From F1-120-MAGs238 sp964484185 (GTDB lineage Bacteria > Planctomycetota > Phycisphaerae > Phycisphaerales > UBA1924), in the NCBI GenBank assembly GCA_964484185.1, contig CAZAEQ010000015.1:26362-90361 (forward strand): 64,000 bases of DNA. The letters run 5' to 3'. The notes beneath the pieces were generated by a model. It saw only the letters and a list, made by a program, of their open reading frames with translations, did no database searches and had not been told where the DNA came from. Made by a program: the position numbers and the translations under genes. Shown piece after piece: positions 45,126 to 52,892 of the stretch. Positions within the stretch are counted from its first letter, which is position 1, and each line of letters opens with the position of its first letter.

Positions 45126-45327
45126 TTTCAACTTGGTGAGTACGCTACGCGCCGTCCTCACGCTTAATCCATTTTCACAATTGACCATGGGGGATTCGAA
45201 CCCCCGCACGCGTGGCATTGCACGCGTGGCCGCGGGGGTTCGACGCCGTCCTCGGCGCGGCGAAGCCCATCCCCCCCTTCCAAATACATCACCAAATACC
45301 AAAGCAGCGCCACCGCGGTGGGCGACA
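45126..45327. other. Intergenic DNA with a copy of the tRNA T-arm and short repeats
   Basis: 202 bases without a gene. GGGGGATTCGAACCCCC at 45189-45205 is, on the minus strand, the same T-arm sequence as in the tRNA-Ser gene. It is followed by a direct repeat GCACGCGTGGC (45206-45216 and 45220-45230) and by GCGGGGGTTCGA. No full tRNA can be folded around it. It may be a leftover of integration or a decayed tRNA. Confidence 0.5.
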
Positions 45328-45642
45328 TTAGCTTGCACCGCATTCAGGGCATGGCGCATCGGGTTTAAGTCCGCCGCGGTGGTAACCACATTTGGAGCAT
45401 CGCATCGGGTCGGGTTCAGTTACCGGGGCACAGGTGCGATTGTCAGGGTCGATAAACTTTGAGAATCTTCTGGCGCCGGTCATTTCTCCTCTCCACGCAC
45501 GGAAATAGATGTATACAACGATTGGGACAACGACAACCGGAAGAACGATCGGGAAGTAGTGATAGAGAACCGGGATGGCGATGATCGCGGTCATGATGGC
45601 GAAGAAGATGAGCCACCGCGTGCGCGGCGTAAGAGCGGCCAT
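45328..45642 (-). CDS. Small membrane protein with C-terminal zinc ribbon
   Basis: 104 residues. Two membrane helices ('WLIFFAIMTAIIAIPVLYHY' and 'PIVLPVVVVPIVVYIYF') and a ribbon 'MRCSKCGYHRGGL' with 'PCPECGAS' at the very end. A relative of the proteins at 39545 and 39985. The next membrane protein lies 40 bases upstream on the same strand. Confidence 0.78.
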   Translation of the reverse strand: MAALTPRTRWLIFFAIMTAIIAIPVLYHYFPIVLPVVVVPIVVYIYFRAWRGEMTGARRFSKFIDPDNRTCAPVTEPDPMRCSKCGYHRGGLKPDAPCPECGAS

Positions 45643-45682
45643 AGTAAAGTGTAGTGACTGGGTGGAGGACCTGCACGTCGTC

Positions 45683-45883
45683 TTAGTTTGAGTCCTTGGT
45701 TGCGCTCTTCTTCCACCATCTGATGGTGAACAAGACGATGTAGACGAGAACGATGAATCCCAATGACCACAAGCCTGTGACGAATGCCGCCTGCCGGCCG
45801 TCTCGAGCCCATACGACGCCGATGAGGCTTACCCAGAGCAAGAACACGAACATTTCGCGGATGTAGAGTGAGAATTTGGACAT
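45683..45883 (-). CDS. Small two-helix membrane protein
   Basis: 66 residues with two membrane segments ('MFVFLLWVSLIGVVWA' and 'LWSLGFIVLVYIVLFTIRWW') and a basic, charged tail. No zinc ribbon and no known family. It is followed by the zinc-ribbon protein at 45328 on the same strand and may share its transcript. Confidence 0.6.
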   Translation of the reverse strand: MSKFSLYIREMFVFLLWVSLIGVVWARDGRQAAFVTGLWSLGFIVLVYIVLFTIRWWKKSATKDSN

Positions 45884-46046
45884 CGCAGAATGTTACTTCC
45901 GGCGATGCGAGAGGAGGCATGGGGAGAAATCCTATAAATAAAGACGGATTGGGACCCGGGCAAAGGCCGATGATCGAACATTGCGCAGGCGAGAAGCGTT
46001 GATAGAGTCACGTTGGGGGTTCTAGCAGTTCTTACCGGGATGAATC

Positions 46047-46562
46047 ATGGGTCTTGACGGAGTTGAAAAGGACAGAGCGAACGGCAGGTCACACATGTCA
46101 TCGGTTGGTACCGATTCCGAGGTGGTTGCGTTTTTGCAGGGCCGGTCGGTGCCGTGTCCACGGTGTGGGTATGACTTGTGCGATATCAAAACGGCGAAAT
46201 GTCCGGAGTGTGCCGAGCCGCTGGTTTTGAAGGTTGGCTCGCCGCGGTCGCGGTTTGGGTGGTTGGTGCTGGCGATGGCGCCGGGGTGTTTTTCAGGCGT
46301 CGCGGCGATGTTCTTGCTGGTGCCGATCTATTTTTCAATTGGGCGTGAGCATCGAGCCAATGAGGGGCTGCCTTGGCCAGTTGTTGTCTGCGATCTCTTT
46401 GGGTGGACGAGCGCGGTAGCGGTCGCGGTGATGTATAAACATCGGCATGCGATCATGGCGTGGAAGACGAAGAAGCAGATATGGTTCGCGGCGACCATAT
46501 GGGGAATTCACGCGTTCGCGCTTGGGCTTTTTATTCTTTCGATGTGGCTGATTCAGTTGTGA
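46047..46562 (+). CDS. Membrane protein with N-terminal zinc ribbon
   Basis: 171 residues. A ribbon 'VPCPRCGYDLCDIK' with 'KCPECAEPL' at residues about 35-60, then three or four membrane helices ending 'ALGLFILSMWLIQL'. An internal ATG at 46095 would remove 16 N-terminal residues not shared with the family. Function unknown. It converges with the repeat protein at 46579. Confidence 0.75.
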   Translation: MGLDGVEKDRANGRSHMSSVGTDSEVVAFLQGRSVPCPRCGYDLCDIKTAKCPECAEPLVLKVGSPRSRFGWLVLAMAPGCFSGVAAMFLLVPIYFSIGREHRANEGLPWPVVVCDLFGWTSAVAVAVMYKHRHAIMAWKTKKQIWFAATIWGIHAFALGLFILSMWLIQL

Positions 46563-46578
46563 ACTGAGTTTTCAGGTC

Positions 46579-46989
46579 TTACTTCTTTTCCGATGCGTTC
46601 CAGAGTTCGTGCTGGTCTGCATCGTACAAATGCATTGAGGGCTTACCTGCGCTGTTGACGCCCATGAAGAGGCGTTGAGCGCCATCGGCATCGGCCATGC
46701 CCAAGCGAGAGGAATCGCGGATGGCGCCCAGGAAAATGCGAGTTTCGCCGCGGTCGTCGGCGAGGCGGATGCTGGGGCCATCTTTTGAGAGGACAAGTTC
46801 GAGGGCGACCGAGCCATCTTCATTCATCATGGTGAGGCTTGGACCAGTACGGACCATTTCGAGCACCGCTCGCACGGTTCCGGCGGCGTCAACCAATCGC
46901 AGTTCTTCAGTCTCGATTGCAGGGACTTTGATTGCGGCGGGCAGCTTCTTTGCTGTCTTTGATGGATTCGTGCTTTTGCGTTTTGCCAT
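46579..46989 (-). CDS. Beta-repeat hypothetical protein
   Basis: 136 residues. A basic, Lys-rich start is followed by short strands repeating 'LVDAAGTVRAVLEM', 'MNEDGSVALELVL', 'LADDRGETRIFLGA' and 'MADADGAQRLFMGV', about 27 residues apart. This looks like a small beta-prism or propeller-type blade set. No known family and no signal peptide. It lies just downstream of the Rrf2 regulator on the same strand (15-base gap). Confidence 0.72.
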   Translation of the reverse strand: MAKRKSTNPSKTAKKLPAAIKVPAIETEELRLVDAAGTVRAVLEMVRTGPSLTMMNEDGSVALELVLSKDGPSIRLADDRGETRIFLGAIRDSSRLGMADADGAQRLFMGVNSAGKPSMHLYDADQHELWNASEKK

Positions 46990-47004
46990 GGGAGAACTCC
47001 TGGC

Positions 47005-47442
47005 TTAGTCGTGCTGCTTAGCGTTGGTCTTCCAGCGTCTGCGAGTTTCGAAGGCCGCGATATCAGCGATCGTCATTGATTTGAGCTGTTCGTGGATTTT
47101 CGCACGCTCAGCGCTCCAATATTTGTGCGCCGGGCAGCAGCGTTCATCGGAGCACTGCGCGGTTCCGAGCATGCATTGAGCCTGGACAGCGGGGTCATCG
47201 AGGCTGATGCCGAGATCAAAGAGGCTGATTTCGTTGGCAGGGCGCGCGAGGGTGACGCCGCCGCCGATGCCACGTTGGGTGACCACAATCCCTTTACGTG
47301 CAAGGGTTTGGATGATTTTGGCGAGGTATGGGGCGGGAAGGTCGGCGGCTTGGGCGATTTCTTTGACGAGGACAGGCTTGCCGCCAGCCGAGGCGATGTG
47401 ACCTAATGCGGATGCCGCATAACCAACAACTTGGCTCAACAT
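47005..47442 (-). CDS. Rrf2-family regulator with C-terminal cysteines
   Basis: A winged-helix DNA-binding protein of the IscR/NsrR type. It has 'VKEIAQAADLPAPYLAKIIQ' followed by TLARKGIVVTQRGIGGG, and four cysteines in 'CMLGTAQCSDERCCPAH' that fit an iron-sulfur cluster. The ATG at 47442 has GGAG 7 bases upstream; a longer in-frame GTG at 47463 is less likely. It is divergent from the cbb3 oxidase operon, which it may control in response to oxygen, NO or cluster state (inference). Confidence 0.92.
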   Translation of the reverse strand: MLSQVVGYAASALGHIASAGGKPVLVKEIAQAADLPAPYLAKIIQTLARKGIVVTQRGIGGGVTLARPANEISLFDLGISLDDPAVQAQCMLGTAQCSDERCCPAHKYWSAERAKIHEQLKSMTIADIAAFETRRRWKTNAKQHD

Positions 47443-47582
47443 GGGGAGGCTCCAGATTGGCACATTGTACCCATCAACAGGAGAACTCGTTCCGTTATTC
47501 CGATTACTTTGACAGTTTTCGTATGATTTATCGGTTTTTGGCGAAATATTGGGTGTGTGTCACTGAAATTCCGGCTAACTGA

Positions 47583-47610
47583 TTGACAATTCAGCCGAAA
47601 GAGGGACAAT
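47583..47610 (+). promoter_or_regulatory. Sigma-70-like promoter of the cbb3 operon
   Basis: TTGACA (47583-47588), a 16-base spacer, then GACAAT (47605-47610, 4 of 6 to consensus), 55 bases before the ATG of ccoNO. A palindrome starts at the next base, so the start point would lie within it. Confidence 0.4.
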
Positions 47611-47634
47611 AAGATCAAATGATCTCTTGATCTT
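47611..47634. promoter_or_regulatory. Palindromic operator candidate for the Rrf2 regulator
   Basis: AAGATCAA (47611-47618) and TTGATCTT (47627-47634) are exact 8-base arms around 8 bases. It overlaps the likely transcription start and lies between divergent Rrf2 and ccoNO genes. An FNR box would be TTGAT-N4-ATCAA; here the halves face the other way, so FNR is not the fit. Confidence 0.5.
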
Positions 47635-47665
47635 AATATGGATCCCCAGACCCGGAGAGCACGGC

Positions 47666-50053
47666 ATGGCAGGTACTCAATCAGTGTCTCATATTGGCCA
47701 AACGCACACACAAGGCCCGATGGAACAGTTCAGTTATGACGACGCGATCGTCCGCAAGTTTCTGACTGCGACGATCGTGTGGGCGCTGGTTGCATTTCTA
47801 GCGGGGTTGGTCATTGCCATTGACCTGGTGGCCCCGATAGCGGCACAGTGGGAAATTGGCGGGAGCCACCCGCTGGGCTGGCTCAAGTACATATATGAGA
47901 CATCGTTTCTGACATTTGGACGTTTGCGGCCGCTCCATACAAATGCCGCGATCTTTGCTTTTGCAGGCAACGCGGTTTTCGCAGCTATCTATTACTCAAC
48001 ACAGCGGCTGTGCAAGACACGCATGTTCAACGACACGTTGAGCGCGTTGCACTTCTGGGGCTGGCAGCTGATCATTGTGTGTGCGGCCGTTACACTGCCG
48101 CTTGGCATCAGCCAGTCGAAGGAATACGCGGAACTTGAATGGCCGATCGACCTCCTGATTGCGGTGGTCTGGGTCGGTTTCTTTGGCGTGAACTTCTTTG
48201 GCACGCTGGCTCGGCGTCGCGAGCGGCACATGTATGTTGCGTTGTGGTTTTATATCGCAACGATCGTGACTGTTGCCGTGCTGCACGTGTTTAACAACCT
48301 CTGGATTCCCGTAGGACTTGTACACTTCTTCAAGACCGGAACGATGCTGAACGCGGAAGCGTTCCTGAAGAGCTATCCGGTGTATGCGGGCGTGCAGGAT
48401 GCGTTCATGCAGTGGTGGTATGGGCACAATGCGGTGGCGTTCTTCCTGACGACACCGTTCCTGGGGCTGATGTATTACTTCATGCCCAAGGCCGCGGAAA
48501 AGCCGGTTTATAGCTATAAGTTGTCGATCATTCACTTCTGGTCGCTGGTGTTTCTGTACATCTGGGCCGGGCCCCACCACTTGCACTACACCGCGCTGCC
48601 GGCGTGGGCGAGCACGCTGGGGATGTTGTTGTCGTTGATGCTGTGGATGCCTTCGTGGGGCGGGATGATCAATGGGTTGCTGACGCTTCGCGGAGCCTGG
48701 CACAAGGTGTCGGCCGATCCAGTGCTGAAGTTCTTTGTCGTGGGAATTACGTTCTATGGCATGTCGACCTTTGAAGGTCCGATGCTGTCGATCAAGAGCA
48801 TTAATGCGTTGACGCACTATACCGATTGGACGATTGCACACGTACACGGTGGCGCCTTGGGTTGGAACGGGTTCCTCGCATTTGGCATGATGTACTGGCT
48901 GTTGCCGCGGTTGTTCCAGACACAGCTTTGGAGCTCGAAACTTGCCACGATGCACTTCTGGCTGGGAACAGTTGGCATTCTTCTGTATGTATTGTCGATC
49001 TATGCGGCGGGCCTTACGCAGGGCCTGATGTGGCGAGCATTTGACGAAACTGGCAACTTGCAGTTCCCTGACTTTGTCGAGACGGTTGTGGTCTTGATCC
49101 CGATGTACTGGATTCGCATTGCAGGCGGCTTGCTGTATATCGCCGGGGCTGGGCTTGGCGCGTACAACTATTACCGAACCTGGAAGACGCGTCCGGCGGT
49201 GTATGAGGTTCCGGTGCATTCGGCTCCGGCATTGCGGGCAGCACATGTTGACCCACCACTGCCACAGTCGCGCTTGACAGCCAATGTTGAGTTCGGGCAT
49301 AAGGGGGATGTGTTCCTGCAGGGTGCATGGCACCGGGCATGGGAAGGGCGGCCGCTGAAGTTCACGGTGTGGGTGATCATTGCCGTGGTAGTTGCTTCGC
49401 TGTTTGAGATCATCCCGACGTTCCTGGTACGGTCGAATGTGCCGACGATCGCTTCGGTGAAACCGTATACGCCACTGGAGTTGATCGGGCGTGATATCTA
49501 TGTATCAGAGGGTTGTTACAACTGTCACTCGCAGATGATTCGTCCGATCTGGGCGGAGACAAAGCGGTATGGCGAGTATGGCAAGCCTGGAGAGTTTGTG
49601 TATGACCATCCATTCCAATGGGGTTCGCGGCGTATCGGCCCGGATCTGATGAGAGAAGGCGGGGCTCGCTCGCACGACTGGCAGGTTCGCCATCTTGAAG
49701 ACCCGCGGCAGCTTGTGTCGCAGTCGATCATGCCCGGGTACAAGCACTTGCTGGATCAGAAACTTGATTTCGGATCTATCCAATCGCGTGTGAATGCGAT
49801 GGCGATGCTTGGAGTTCCGTATGGCGATGCAGTGAAGCCGAAGGAAGCGGAGCGGCTCGCACGCTTGCAGGCAGACAAGATCGCAGCTGACCTGGTTTCA
49901 CAGGGCGGCTACAAGTCAATGGCGGATCGCAAGGTGATTGCGCTGGTTGCGTACTTGCAGCGGCTAGGGACTGATCTAGGGAAAGCCCCGGATTGGGATC
50001 CCAATGCAGACTTTGCCGGACCGGTTGTGAAAACGGAAGGAAAGGGGAAATAG
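47666..50053 (+). CDS. cbb3-type cytochrome c oxidase, fused subunits I and II (CcoNO)
   Basis: A high-affinity terminal oxidase in the cytoplasmic membrane. The first 500 residues are CcoN, with His ligands in 'FGRLRPLHTNAAIFAF', 'WWYGHNAVAFFL' and 'HVHGGALGWNGF'. The remainder is CcoO with one heme c motif 'EGCYNCHSQMIRP' and 'MPGYKHLL' (Met ligand). CcoN and CcoO are usually two proteins; the fusion (795 residues) occurs in some lineages. The ATG at 47666 has GGAG 8 bases upstream. First gene of the cluster. Confidence 0.95.
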   Translation: MAGTQSVSHIGQTHTQGPMEQFSYDDAIVRKFLTATIVWALVAFLAGLVIAIDLVAPIAAQWEIGGSHPLGWLKYIYETSFLTFGRLRPLHTNAAIFAFAGNAVFAAIYYSTQRLCKTRMFNDTLSALHFWGWQLIIVCAAVTLPLGISQSKEYAELEWPIDLLIAVVWVGFFGVNFFGTLARRRERHMYVALWFYIATIVTVAVLHVFNNLWIPVGLVHFFKTGTMLNAEAFLKSYPVYAGVQDAFMQWWYGHNAVAFFLTTPFLGLMYYFMPKAAEKPVYSYKLSIIHFWSLVFLYIWAGPHHLHYTALPAWASTLGMLLSLMLWMPSWGGMINGLLTLRGAWHKVSADPVLKFFVVGITFYGMSTFEGPMLSIKSINALTHYTDWTIAHVHGGALGWNGFLAFGMMYWLLPRLFQTQLWSSKLATMHFWLGTVGILLYVLSIYAAGLTQGLMWRAFDETGNLQFPDFVETVVVLIPMYWIRIAGGLLYIAGAGLGAYNYYRTWKTRPAVYEVPVHSAPALRAAHVDPPLPQSRLTANVEFGHKGDVFLQGAWHRAWEGRPLKFTVWVIIAVVVASLFEIIPTFLVRSNVPTIASVKPYTPLELIGRDIYVSEGCYNCHSQMIRPIWAETKRYGEYGKPGEFVYDHPFQWGSRRIGPDLMREGGARSHDWQVRHLEDPRQLVSQSIMPGYKHLLDQKLDFGSIQSRVNAMAMLGVPYGDAVKPKEAERLARLQADKIAADLVSQGGYKSMADRKVIALVAYLQRLGTDLGKAPDWDPNADFAGPVVKTEGKGK

Positions 50054-50055
50054 TC

Positions 50056-50286
50056 ATGAGACTCACGGACATCATGAGCGGGCTACATCTCTCGATCTAT
50101 CCGCAAATTGCACTGGTCATCTTTGTTGCGATCTTTACGGGTGTGTTAATCCGAGTGTTTTCAAAGTCGCGAAAGAATGAGTTTGAGCGGGCGGCAAATC
50201 TGCCGCTGAATGAAGACGGGGATATTACACCAGACATCCAGGACACACTCCAACATTCACTCCACAAAGGGGGGAGCACACTGTGA
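50056..50286 (+). CDS. CcoQ-like small oxidase subunit
   Basis: 76 residues with one membrane helix (IALVIFVAIFTGVLIRVF) followed by a charged tail ('SKSRKNEFERAANLPL'), as in CcoQ/FixQ. It is 2 bases after the CcoNO stop and overlaps the GTG of ccoP by 4 bases. The alternative longer start at 49993 would overlap CcoNO. Confidence 0.85.
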   Translation: MRLTDIMSGLHLSIYPQIALVIFVAIFTGVLIRVFSKSRKNEFERAANLPLNEDGDITPDIQDTLQHSLHKGGSTL

Positions 50287-50873
50287 ACAAGAATGAACCA
50301 GCAATCATGGATCACGAGTACGACGGGATCCGGGAATATGACAACCCGACACCGGGATGGTGGCACCTGATCTTCATGGCCACAGTGCTGTTCGCGGGTA
50401 TTTATATTCCCGTGTACCACTTTTCAGACATGACGGTTTCGATCCAGGAATCGTGGCGGGAATCGCAGGTGGCGGAATTCAAGCGCATCTTCGGAAAGGT
50501 CGGCGATCTGCAACCCGATGAAGCCACAATCGTGCGGATGATGAATGACGAAACAATGCTCGCGGTGGCACAGAGCACGTTTGTGGGCAATTGCGCGGTG
50601 TGTCATGGCAAGGATGGGTCGGGCATCAACGGCGTGAACCTGACTGACAATTCATACAAGAATGTAAAGAAGCTCGAAGATGTGCTCACCACGATTACCA
50701 AGGGTGCGAACCTTGGGGCGATGCCGGGGTGGGAACAGAGGCTCTCGCAGAATGAGCGGATCATTGTCGCCGCGTATGTAGCGAAATTGCGTGGCAAGAA
50801 TCTTGCGGGGCGAGCGGCAGAGGGGGAAGAGATTCCTGCCTGGCCGACAGTAGCGGACGCTCCGGCGAAGTAG
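50283..50873 (+). CDS. ccoP: cbb3 oxidase subunit III (CcoP), mono-heme form
   Basis: Carries electrons to the oxidase. The N-terminal domain is typical ('YDGIREYDNPTPGWWH', then one membrane helix). One heme c motif, 'CAVCHGKDGSG', is followed by the Met in 'GAMPGWEQRL'. Standard CcoP has two CxxCH motifs; only one is present in this 196-residue chain. GTG start with GGGGGAG upstream, overlapping the CcoQ stop. Confidence 0.92.
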   Translation: MNKNEPAIMDHEYDGIREYDNPTPGWWHLIFMATVLFAGIYIPVYHFSDMTVSIQESWRESQVAEFKRIFGKVGDLQPDEATIVRMMNDETMLAVAQSTFVGNCAVCHGKDGSGINGVNLTDNSYKNVKKLEDVLTTITKGANLGAMPGWEQRLSQNERIIVAAYVAKLRGKNLAGRAAEGEEIPAWPTVADAPAK

Positions 50874-50889
50874 TTGATTGAAAGGACCC

Positions 50890-52404
50890 ATGTCTCCGGT
50901 TGTGCACCAAGATCCGCTTCACCCTGATGTCCGTGTCCTTTCCACATTGAACAATGATGGATCGCGGCGGTGGCTTCGTCCGCGAGTTTCAGAGGGACGG
51001 TTTCTCACGCGAAGGCGGATCGCGGCGTACGTGTTGATTCTGATCTTTGCGGCTCTTCCGTATCTGCGGATGAACGGAAAGCCGATGGTTTTGCTGGATG
51101 TGACGACGCGGCATTTCACGCTGTTTGGAAGTACTTTTCTGCCGACTGATACGCTTTTGCTGGCGTTGCTGATGGTTTCGATATTCGTGACGATTTTTCT
51201 ATTGACCGCGCTGCTGGGGCGCGTGTGGTGCGGCTGGGCGTGCCCACAGACTGTGTATATGGAGTTTGTGTTTCGACCGATTGAGCGGTTGTTTGAAGGA
51301 TCGCCGGGGCGCACCAAATCCGGGCCGCTGGCAGGGAAGGCGTACAGCACACCGCTGAAATACGCGATGTACTTTGTCGTAGCGTTGTTTCTGGCGCACA
51401 TCTTTCTGGCGTATTTTGTGGGGATTGAGAATCTCAAGGTGTGGGTGACACGATCGCCGCTGCAGCACCCGACATCGTTTCTTGTGATGGTCGCTGTGAC
51501 TGCGTTGATGCTGCTTGACTTTACGTTCTTTCGCGAACAGGTCTGCATTATTCTGTGTCCATATGGGCGGTTTCAATCTGCACTGTTGGACCGGCAGTCG
51601 CTGATTGTGTCGTATGACCGCCTGAGGGGCGAGCCGCGTGGCAAAAAGTTGAAGAACTCTGACCTCAGTCTGAAAGTGGTCGATCAGAGCACGCCACGAA
51701 CGGGCGATTGTGTTGACTGCAACATGTGTGTGACGACATGCCCCACTGGCATCGATATTCGCAATGGGCTGCAGATGGAATGTATCAACTGCACGCAGTG
51801 CATTGATGCGTGCGATTCAGTCATGAGCAAGTTGAAGCGGCCGCTGGGACTGATCCGGTATAGCTCGCAGGCAAAGATCAGCGGCGAGAAGCCGCACATG
51901 CTGCGGCCGCGTGTGATCATTTACCCGGTCGTGCTGATCATTGTTATCACGGCATTTATGCTGGTGCTGTTCAATCGCGCACCGGTGGATATCACGATTC
52001 TGCGAGGTGTTGGGCGGCCGTTTATTGAACTCCCCGGTGAGCTATTGGCGAACCCGGTGAAACTGAAATTTGTGAATCGCAGTGAGCGCGAAGCGGATTT
52101 CAGTATCACGCTTTCGGGTGTGCAGGGAATCTCGCTCAAGATTGATGAGAACCCGGTTCACCTCAAGGCTGGAGAGTTCAAGACGTTCCCGGCGATGTTT
52201 GTGTTTCCGGCGAACCACTTCAAGGATGACGGGCCGGCGGTGACGGTGATGATTACTCAGGTGAAAGCGCCGGCAGGAACGCCAGAGTTTCATACAACCG
52301 CGAGGTTCCGACTCATGGGACCGGGCTCTGCAAATCGTCGCCATGAGGAATCAGAGAAAGAGCCAGAGTCTGAAAAGGAAGAGAACAAGGAGCACTCACG
52401 ATGA
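50890..52404 (+). CDS. ccoG: Cytochrome oxidase accessory ferredoxin CcoG/RdxA
   Basis: A membrane iron-sulfur protein needed to assemble the oxidase, probably reducing copper. 'RVWCGWACPQTVYMEFVF' is a CcoG hallmark; two 4Fe-4S sites are formed by 'CVDCNMCVTTCPTGIDI' and 'CINCTQCIDACDSVM'. An Ig-like domain ends the protein. The ATG at 50890 follows an AAAGGA by 3 bases; a TTG at 50878 is also in frame. The end overlaps FixH by 4 bases. Confidence 0.95.
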   Translation: MSPVVHQDPLHPDVRVLSTLNNDGSRRWLRPRVSEGRFLTRRRIAAYVLILIFAALPYLRMNGKPMVLLDVTTRHFTLFGSTFLPTDTLLLALLMVSIFVTIFLLTALLGRVWCGWACPQTVYMEFVFRPIERLFEGSPGRTKSGPLAGKAYSTPLKYAMYFVVALFLAHIFLAYFVGIENLKVWVTRSPLQHPTSFLVMVAVTALMLLDFTFFREQVCIILCPYGRFQSALLDRQSLIVSYDRLRGEPRGKKLKNSDLSLKVVDQSTPRTGDCVDCNMCVTTCPTGIDIRNGLQMECINCTQCIDACDSVMSKLKRPLGLIRYSSQAKISGEKPHMLRPRVIIYPVVLIIVITAFMLVLFNRAPVDITILRGVGRPFIELPGELLANPVKLKFVNRSEREADFSITLSGVQGISLKIDENPVHLKAGEFKTFPAMFVFPANHFKDDGPAVTVMITQVKAPAGTPEFHTTARFRLMGPGSANRRHEESEKEPESEKEENKEHSR

Positions 52405-52892
52405 GCCCGAGCACCAGCAAAGGTCGGTTTTGGCCGGGGATGATCTTTGGAATGATCGGCCTGAATTTCTGTATCGTCGGGATTACCGTGTATGCGGCGC
52501 GGTTCCACAGTTCATCGTTTGCTATTGAGTCTGATTATGACACAAAGGCGCTGCACTGGGATAACACCGCGCGACAGGTTCGCAAGAACGTGGAACTTGG
52601 ATGGAAAGTTGAGATCACAGAAGCACAGGGCAATCGACTTGTTGTGTCACTGCGAGACCGCGAGGGAAAGGCAATTGAAGACGCAGCAGTCAATGTCGAG
52701 TCGTTTCACCATGCACACGCAAAGAGCAAGGCGGTCGCGATATTGACGGCAGGAGAGGCCGGGCAGTACACGACTGTCGCGAATCTCGCAACTCCCGGAC
52801 TCTGGGAATTCCGCTTTACCGTACTTCGTGGTCCGACGCTGTTTACGCAATCAATGACTCGAATGGTGTCTGCATCGGAGGGCTCGCGATGA
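52401..52892 (+). CDS. FixH/CcoH-family assembly protein
   Basis: 163 residues: one membrane helix (GMIFGMIGLNFCIVGITVY), then the FixH beta domain ('RQVRKNVELGWKVEITEAQ', 'GLWEFRFTVLRG'). FixH-type proteins stabilise the oxidase. ATGA overlaps join it to ccoG and to the TauE-like gene, so translation is coupled along the cluster. Confidence 0.9.
   Translation: MSPSTSKGRFWPGMIFGMIGLNFCIVGITVYAARFHSSSFAIESDYDTKALHWDNTARQVRKNVELGWKVEITEAQGNRLVVSLRDREGKAIEDAAVNVESFHHAHAKSKAVAILTAGEAGQYTTVANLATPGLWEFRFTVLRGPTLFTQSMTRMVSASEGSR

Noticed and set aside
45187..45290. A second tRNA on the minus strand
   Set aside because: Only a T-arm-like stem is present; no acceptor or anticodon stem can be formed around it.
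47611..47634. FNR/FixK box for the oxidase operon
   Set aside because: The half-sites are in the opposite order (ATCAA then TTGAT) and 8 bases apart rather than 4.
47996..49333. 445-residue minus-strand reading frame opposite the oxidase gene
   Set aside because: It is antisense to the certain ccoNO gene, is rich in Arg, Gln, Pro and His as expected of a shadow frame, and has no recognisable domain.
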